Shown one piece after another: positions 5,324-8,798 of a DNA stretch of 8,798 bases (the stretch's first letter is position 1; each line of letters starts with the position of its first letter). The notes under the pieces are model-generated. The model searched no databases, had not been told where the DNA came from, and saw only the letters and a program-made list of their open reading frames with translations. The position numbers and the translations under genes were made by a program. The stretch is from positions 1 through 8,798 of the forward strand of contig URNE01000072.1 in the NCBI GenBank assembly GCA_900549045.1, read 5' to 3'. This DNA is from an uncultured bacterium (lineage in GTDB: Bacteria > Verrucomicrobiota > Lentisphaeria > Victivallales > UBA1829).

Positions 5324-8289
5324 AAAGCATCTTGACTATTCTGCTGGGGGCATGCTTGGCCGGGACGGTTGCGGCAAACCCGATCCGCAACTCCAGTTTC
5401 GAGCTGGATTCCGCCAATTTCGGCGTGGTCCGCTTTGCCCGCAGCGGCGGGGGCTATCTCAAGCCGGAGTTTGATACAGCTTCTGCCGTTCACGGCCGGC
5501 AGAGCATCCGCTTTGCCAATCCGAATGCGGATATGATTGAATTCCTCTCGGCTGAGTTCAAGTTGAAGCCGGGGAAAACCTATACGCTTTCCTGGTATAT
5601 GAAAAGCGACAAACCGGTTCGTATCCGTTGCGGAGTTCTCTCCGGCGACATCACGCCGAAATCCGACGCCTGGATCACGGAACTGCGATGGATGAAGCCG
5701 GAACGGGAGTGGAAGCGGTACTCTTTCAGCTTCCGCGCCAAGGGGTATGGAAATTATTTCACCGAGTTCCGGTGGGGAAACTGGGACCGGATTGCGAATG
5801 ATGCGACTGTCTGGTTCGACGCGTTTCAGGTCGACGAAGGAACCGAAACGACGGAGTATGCGCCGCATTCCGGAGTGGAAGCTGCTCTGATCGCCCCGGA
5901 GCGGATCTGCCTCGGAGAAGCGCAGATGCCGTTGGAAATCGCGGCAGTCAACTACGGCGCTTCCGTTCGGAAAATTGCGGTGAAGCTTACGCAGAAGGAG
6001 AGTTTGAGCGGAACTGTGACGCCGCTGGGCGAGCATCAGCTCGAACTGAAACCGGGGAGCGTTGTCCGCCGCAAACTCCAGCTTGCCGCCGGTCGTTACG
6101 GACACTTCCGGCTTGAGGGAGAATTCAGCGGGAGCGAGAGTTCCGGCAGCATGTTCCCGATACACTATGCCCGCGTTTTCCCGCCCCGTCCCGGCAAGCC
6201 GGATTTGCGCCGGGAGAGCGTGCTTGGAGTGGAGTTCTCTTATGGGGAAACGGCGGAAAACCAGAGCTTTATTCCCGGAGGCTACCGGGGATTGGAGAGC
6301 GATCAGGAAAGTTATATGCGTTTTTTCCGGAATGCCGGCATAAAGTTGCTGCGCAGCGGCAACAACGGCGATGCCTTTTCCTGGAACCTGATAGAAACGG
6401 CTCCCGGGGTATTCGATTGGAACAATACGGATCGGCTCGTAGAGCTTGCCAACCGGAACGACATGCAGATCATGCCGGTATTGGGCAATATGTTTTTTCT
6501 GCGGGACAATTACCGGACCGGAAAACGCGATTTTACGCGTCTGCCGAAGTTCGTGGTTGAAAAGTCGGTCAAGGTTGCAACCAGACTGTCATGGGACGGT
6601 CTGCTGCCGCCGCATGAGATGTGGGAACGTTATGCAGGCGCCATGGCTTCCCGCTACCGCGGCCGGATTGCCGCTTATGAACTGACGAATGAGCCGAACA
6701 TCTGCATCCCCGGCGAGAAGTATGCGGAGTATGTCAAAATTGCAGGGCGTGCGATCCGGGATGCCGCTCCCGGCACAATTGTAGTCGGAGGCGGAATTAC
6801 ATCCGACTTCGGCGGTTCGGCCGGGGCATTCCTGAGGGCGCTCGGGGAGTCGAAGGCGTTGGAGTTTTGCGACGCCTTGAGTTTTCACCCGTATTCGTCC
6901 CGCCAGGAGAACAGCGCAAACCCGGCGCGTGAGAGCTTGCGGCAATTGCAGCGGATGGTTGACAAATACGTCGCCGGAATGCCGCTTTGGAATACGGAGC
7001 TTTATTATCTCTGGGGAGATAAGAATGACACCAAACGGATTGAAACCGGTACCCTGCCGCGGCATTTGACGCAGCGTTTTTTGTTGGATCTGGGAGAAGG
7101 AGTCAAGCAGAACATGTACTTGCCGGACACTTCACTGCTGATGCACGAGCTTTCTCCAAGCTGGCAGCAGGTGGGCGAGTTTGTACAGACCGGGCTTGTG
7201 CCATCCATGCTTTATCCGGCGCACAGCGCATTGGTTCACTTTTTCGCGGGCGCCGTTCCGGTGGCGCGTATCGAGCGGATTCGCGGGATTACCTGCTATC
7301 TCTATCGTGACCGCGACGGGAAGGAGATCGCTGCTTTCTGGAATAACACGGTCGACCGGAAATTCAAACTGACTTTTAAAAGTGAAGGCATTTCCCTTTA
7401 TGACCTCTATGGCAACAAGCTGGCGGTTCGCAAGGATCTGCCGGTCGGTCAAAACCCCTGTTTCCTGCGCGGTTCCGATTTGCGCAAGGTCTTGTCGGAT
7501 GCCCGGATCGTTCCGGAACAGGCTTATTCCATAACCGGCGCCCGCCAAAGCAAGGTTGACGGGAAGACGATGCTCGGAATCGGAATCTTCAATCACGGCA
7601 CTGCGGCAACGGCGCTGAAAGTGCGTCCGGACTTTGCCGGAAGCGCCAAGAAGGTGACTTTGCCGCCTCAGTCGGAGAGCGTGGTGTATTTTCCTTTCGA
7701 CGGCACGAGTTGTCAGGCGCAGGTGATTGTTTCAGACGGGAAAAAGTCCCGCCGCTGGCCGATTTCCTTCAAACCGGTGAGCTTTTGCCGCAGCGGAGAG
7801 AGATGCGTTGTCGGAGAGCTCTTCAGCTTTCAACCTGAGATGACCGCAGCCGCGTTGAAGTTATCGATCCGGGTGAATGACGCCGATCGCGGAGTGAGGG
7901 AGAAAGGGGCACCGTGGAATGGTGACACGATTGAACTGTTCTTTGATACGCGCCCGGAAAGCATGCTCGATTTTCCCGGATATACACCGAACGTCCATCG
8001 GCTTTTTCTGTCGCCGGCATCGTTGAATGGCCTGCCGGCTGCGCTGCAGGCAAGCAGCGGCGTCAATACCGCGAAAATCAGCTGGAACATCACGGAAGAT
8101 GCCGCCGGCTATACGGCGGAACTTGTGATTCCGTGGAGTTGCCTCGGGCTCGCTGAACCAGCTCTGCTCGGATTCGACATTGCCGTGGACAACACCGACC
8201 GTTCGGGGAAACGGAACCAGACCGTCTGGGCCGGAGGTGAGCTCAACCACAAGGACAGAACATACTTCGGCACTCTTTTGAAGGAATAA
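5320..8289 (+). CDS. Large secreted clan GH-A-type glycoside hydrolase with CBM-like domains at both ends
   Basis: A 989-residue protein with a signal peptide (ILTILLGACLAGTVAA, cut near residue 19). Order of parts: an N-terminal CBM-like beta-sandwich (about 20-180: NPIRNSSFELD, LKPGKTYTLSWYMKSDKP, ATVWFDAFQVDEG); an Ig-like beta domain (about 185-285); a TIM-barrel catalytic domain (about 300-640); a beta domain (about 645-800); and a C-terminal CBM9/DOMON-like module (about 830-989: WNGDTIELFFDTRP, YTAELVIPWSCLG, GFDIAVDNTD). In the barrel, ELTNEPN places the predicted acid/base at E458 and PLWNTELYYLW the nucleophile at E560, with FHPY at 522-525, consistent with clan GH-A retaining enzymes such as GH5 or GH39. 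The exact family and substrate are not clear. GGAG at 5308-5311 lies 8 nt before the ATG, inside the upstream gene. Two stops in tandem (TAA TGA) end it. It probably acts outside the cytoplasm on a polysaccharide together with the preceding CBM-like protein. Confidence 0.85.
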   Translation: MKSILTILLGACLAGTVAANPIRNSSFELDSANFGVVRFARSGGGYLKPEFDTASAVHGRQSIRFANPNADMIEFLSAEFKLKPGKTYTLSWYMKSDKPVRIRCGVLSGDITPKSDAWITELRWMKPEREWKRYSFSFRAKGYGNYFTEFRWGNWDRIANDATVWFDAFQVDEGTETTEYAPHSGVEAALIAPERICLGEAQMPLEIAAVNYGASVRKIAVKLTQKESLSGTVTPLGEHQLELKPGSVVRRKLQLAAGRYGHFRLEGEFSGSESSGSMFPIHYARVFPPRPGKPDLRRESVLGVEFSYGETAENQSFIPGGYRGLESDQESYMRFFRNAGIKLLRSGNNGDAFSWNLIETAPGVFDWNNTDRLVELANRNDMQIMPVLGNMFFLRDNYRTGKRDFTRLPKFVVEKSVKVATRLSWDGLLPPHEMWERYAGAMASRYRGRIAAYELTNEPNICIPGEKYAEYVKIAGRAIRDAAPGTIVVGGGITSDFGGSAGAFLRALGESKALEFCDALSFHPYSSRQENSANPARESLRQLQRMVDKYVAGMPLWNTELYYLWGDKNDTKRIETGTLPRHLTQRFLLDLGEGVKQNMYLPDTSLLMHELSPSWQQVGEFVQTGLVPSMLYPAHSALVHFFAGAVPVARIERIRGITCYLYRDRDGKEIAAFWNNTVDRKFKLTFKSEGISLYDLYGNKLAVRKDLPVGQNPCFLRGSDLRKVLSDARIVPEQAYSITGARQSKVDGKTMLGIGIFNHGTAATALKVRPDFAGSAKKVTLPPQSESVVYFPFDGTSCQAQVIVSDGKKSRRWPISFKPVSFCRSGERCVVGELFSFQPEMTAAALKLSIRVNDADRGVREKGAPWNGDTIELFFDTRPESMLDFPGYTPNVHRLFLSPASLNGLPAALQASSGVNTAKISWNITEDAAGYTAELVIPWSCLGLAEPALLGFDIAVDNTDRSGKRNQTVWAGGELNHKDRTYFGTLLKE

Positions 8290-8303
8290 TGAAGGAACAG
8301 GTT

Positions 8304-8672
8304 ATGGAACAGTTTTTCAAATTGCCGGATTCAGATGACCTGAATCTGTATGACAACAATCCGCCTCCGCTGGATCAACAGTTCGGCATCCGTCCGCTCG
8401 GAACGTTGAAAACCCTCTCCAGTCATGATATCGCCAGTTCCATCGTGGGAATCGGCATGGAAACGCTTGATCGCGACACCTATGACCCGGCGCCCCTTTA
8501 CGATCCCCTCTGCGCCGCCGGCTGTAAATGGGTACGGTTGCAGACCGGCTGGATCAAATGTGAAAAGACAGCGGGCGTTTATGATTTCGCCTGGCTTGAT
8601 GCCATTGTGGACAATCTGCTTCGGCGCGGGATTCAACCTTGGTTCAGCGCCGGATTCGGTCACCCGATCCAT
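8304..8672 (+). CDS. Probable TIM-barrel glycoside hydrolase (GH39/clan GH-A-like), 5' part only
   Basis: The start at 8304 is preferred because AAGGA (8292-8296) lies 7 nt upstream. An earlier in-frame ATG at 8289 overlaps the preceding stop (TAATG) and has only 3 nt after an AAGGA. The visible 123 residues lack a signal peptide, suggesting a cytoplasmic enzyme. They contain IVGIGMETLDRDTYDP, LCAAGCKWVRLQTGW (69-83), EKTAGVYDFAWLDAIVDNLL (87-106) and RGIQPWFSAGFG (108-119). These are strands and helices 1-2 of a hydrolase barrel in which a sugar-processing site follows 'GVYDF..LD..VD.L...G..PWF'. The catalytic Glu residues would lie beyond the part preserved. The frame stays open to 8798, but from about 8673 the DNA encodes fumarase on the other strand, so the last 42 codons are not part of this protein. 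It is the last visible gene of the operon. Confidence 0.7.
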
Positions 8673-8678
8673 GGGCCC
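8661..8678. other. Abrupt sequence junction, hydrolase gene joined to inverted fumarase DNA
   Basis: Hydrolase-like coding on the + strand (WFSAGFG up to about 8660) gives way to fumarase coding on the - strand, whose recognisable homology begins exactly at GGGCCC (8673-8678). GC is about 54% in the 126 nt before 8673 and about 67% in the 126 nt after it. The join cuts the fumarase immediately before its conserved TTSGRMD. No transposon end or repeat is seen at the join. Confidence 0.75.
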
Positions 8679-8798
8679 GGCCGAGCCGATCACCTCACCC
8701 GGACGCTCCGGGGTGGGGCCAACGTAGTAAATGGCGCTGCCGGTCAGGTCAAAAGGCAGCGCTTCGCCCTTGTCCAGCGCCTCGATCATCCGCTTGTG
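8673..8798 (-). CDS. Class I (iron-sulfur) fumarate hydratase beta domain, internal fragment
   Basis: Read on the minus strand from the window edge, 42 codons give HKRMIEALDKGEALPF, then YYVGPTPERPGEVIGSAGP. This is the C-terminal swivelling (beta) domain of Fe-S-dependent class I fumarases and related hydro-lyases, in which 'AAHKR..EAL.KGE.LPFD', 'IYYVGP.P..PG' and 'IGSAGPTTSGRMD' are conserved. The enzyme interconverts fumarate and malate in the citric acid cycle, in the cytoplasm. The fragment has no start inside the window (coding begins beyond 8798). It is cut after SAGP: the expected TTSGRMD is absent and the frame runs on into antisense of the hydrolase gene. A central-metabolism fragment with higher GC, inverted inside a hydrolase gene, is best read as foreign or misjoined DNA. 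Confidence 0.8.

Noticed and set aside
5278..6165. A 295-codon minus-strand frame opposite the large hydrolase
   Set aside because: Antisense shadow of the N-terminal and Ig-like parts of a well-supported secreted enzyme; no RBS and no recognisable domain.
8331..8672. The C-terminal two-thirds of a minus-strand frame that continues from the fumarase fragment
   Set aside because: After SAGP the reading no longer resembles fumarase and lies antisense to a recognisable hydrolase sequence, so it is an artefact of the join.
8673..8798. The + strand continuation of the last hydrolase frame to the window end
   Set aside because: It is open only because the antisense of a GC-rich fumarase segment lacks stops. 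The reading (RADHLTRTLRGGANVVNG) has no hydrolase character.

Overview
The window looks like a carbohydrate-foraging gene cluster from a Lentisphaerota (Victivallis-like) or closely related PVC-group bacterium. The best clue is a pseudopilin-like gene (KKQIFTLVELL N-terminus plus a C-terminal H-x9-DG motif), a protein type that is abundant in Lentisphaerota, Planctomycetota and Verrucomicrobiota. It lies among glycoside hydrolases and carbohydrate-binding proteins. The assignment rests on gene content alone.

Layout. Positions 1-390 hold the 3' end of a probable family 2 glycosyltransferase (+). It converges with, and overlaps by 8 bp, an AraC-family regulator (383-1243, -). A compact divergent promoter region (1244-1401) carries a good sigma70-type promoter on each strand and two inverted repeats. 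To its right is a + strand series that reads as one operon: a GH36 alpha-galactosidase-like gene (1402-3189) whose C-terminal domain (3190-3519) is cut off by two in-frame TAA codons; the pseudopilin-like gene (3531-4295); a 122-nt gap with weak hairpins; a secreted protein made only of carbohydrate-binding-like beta-sandwich domains (4418-5323); a large secreted multidomain clan GH-A-type hydrolase (5320-8289) translationally coupled to it through ATGA; and the start of a further TIM-barrel hydrolase without a signal peptide (from 8304).

How the genes may work together (inference): the AraC regulator senses a sugar and controls the divergent operon. The CBM-like protein and the large hydrolase bind and cut a glycan outside the cytoplasm. 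The signal-less GH36 and the last hydrolase would finish oligosaccharides in the cytoplasm. The pseudopilin-like protein may belong to an envelope or secretion structure. The substrate cannot be read from the sequence; the GH36 gene suggests alpha-galactosides.

Two anomalies stand out. The GH36 gene is interrupted by two TAA codons 36 nt apart, while homology to the family continues in the same frame on both sides. The last ~126 bases encode, on the opposite strand, the C-terminal region of an iron-sulfur class I fumarase beta domain, joined abruptly inside the final hydrolase gene with a GC jump from about 54% to 67%. That end is most likely a chimeric contig end rather than biology. I saw no tRNA, rRNA, CRISPR array or insertion sequence. 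I do not see a wholly new system; the broken GH36 and the uncharacterised secreted pair are the best leads.
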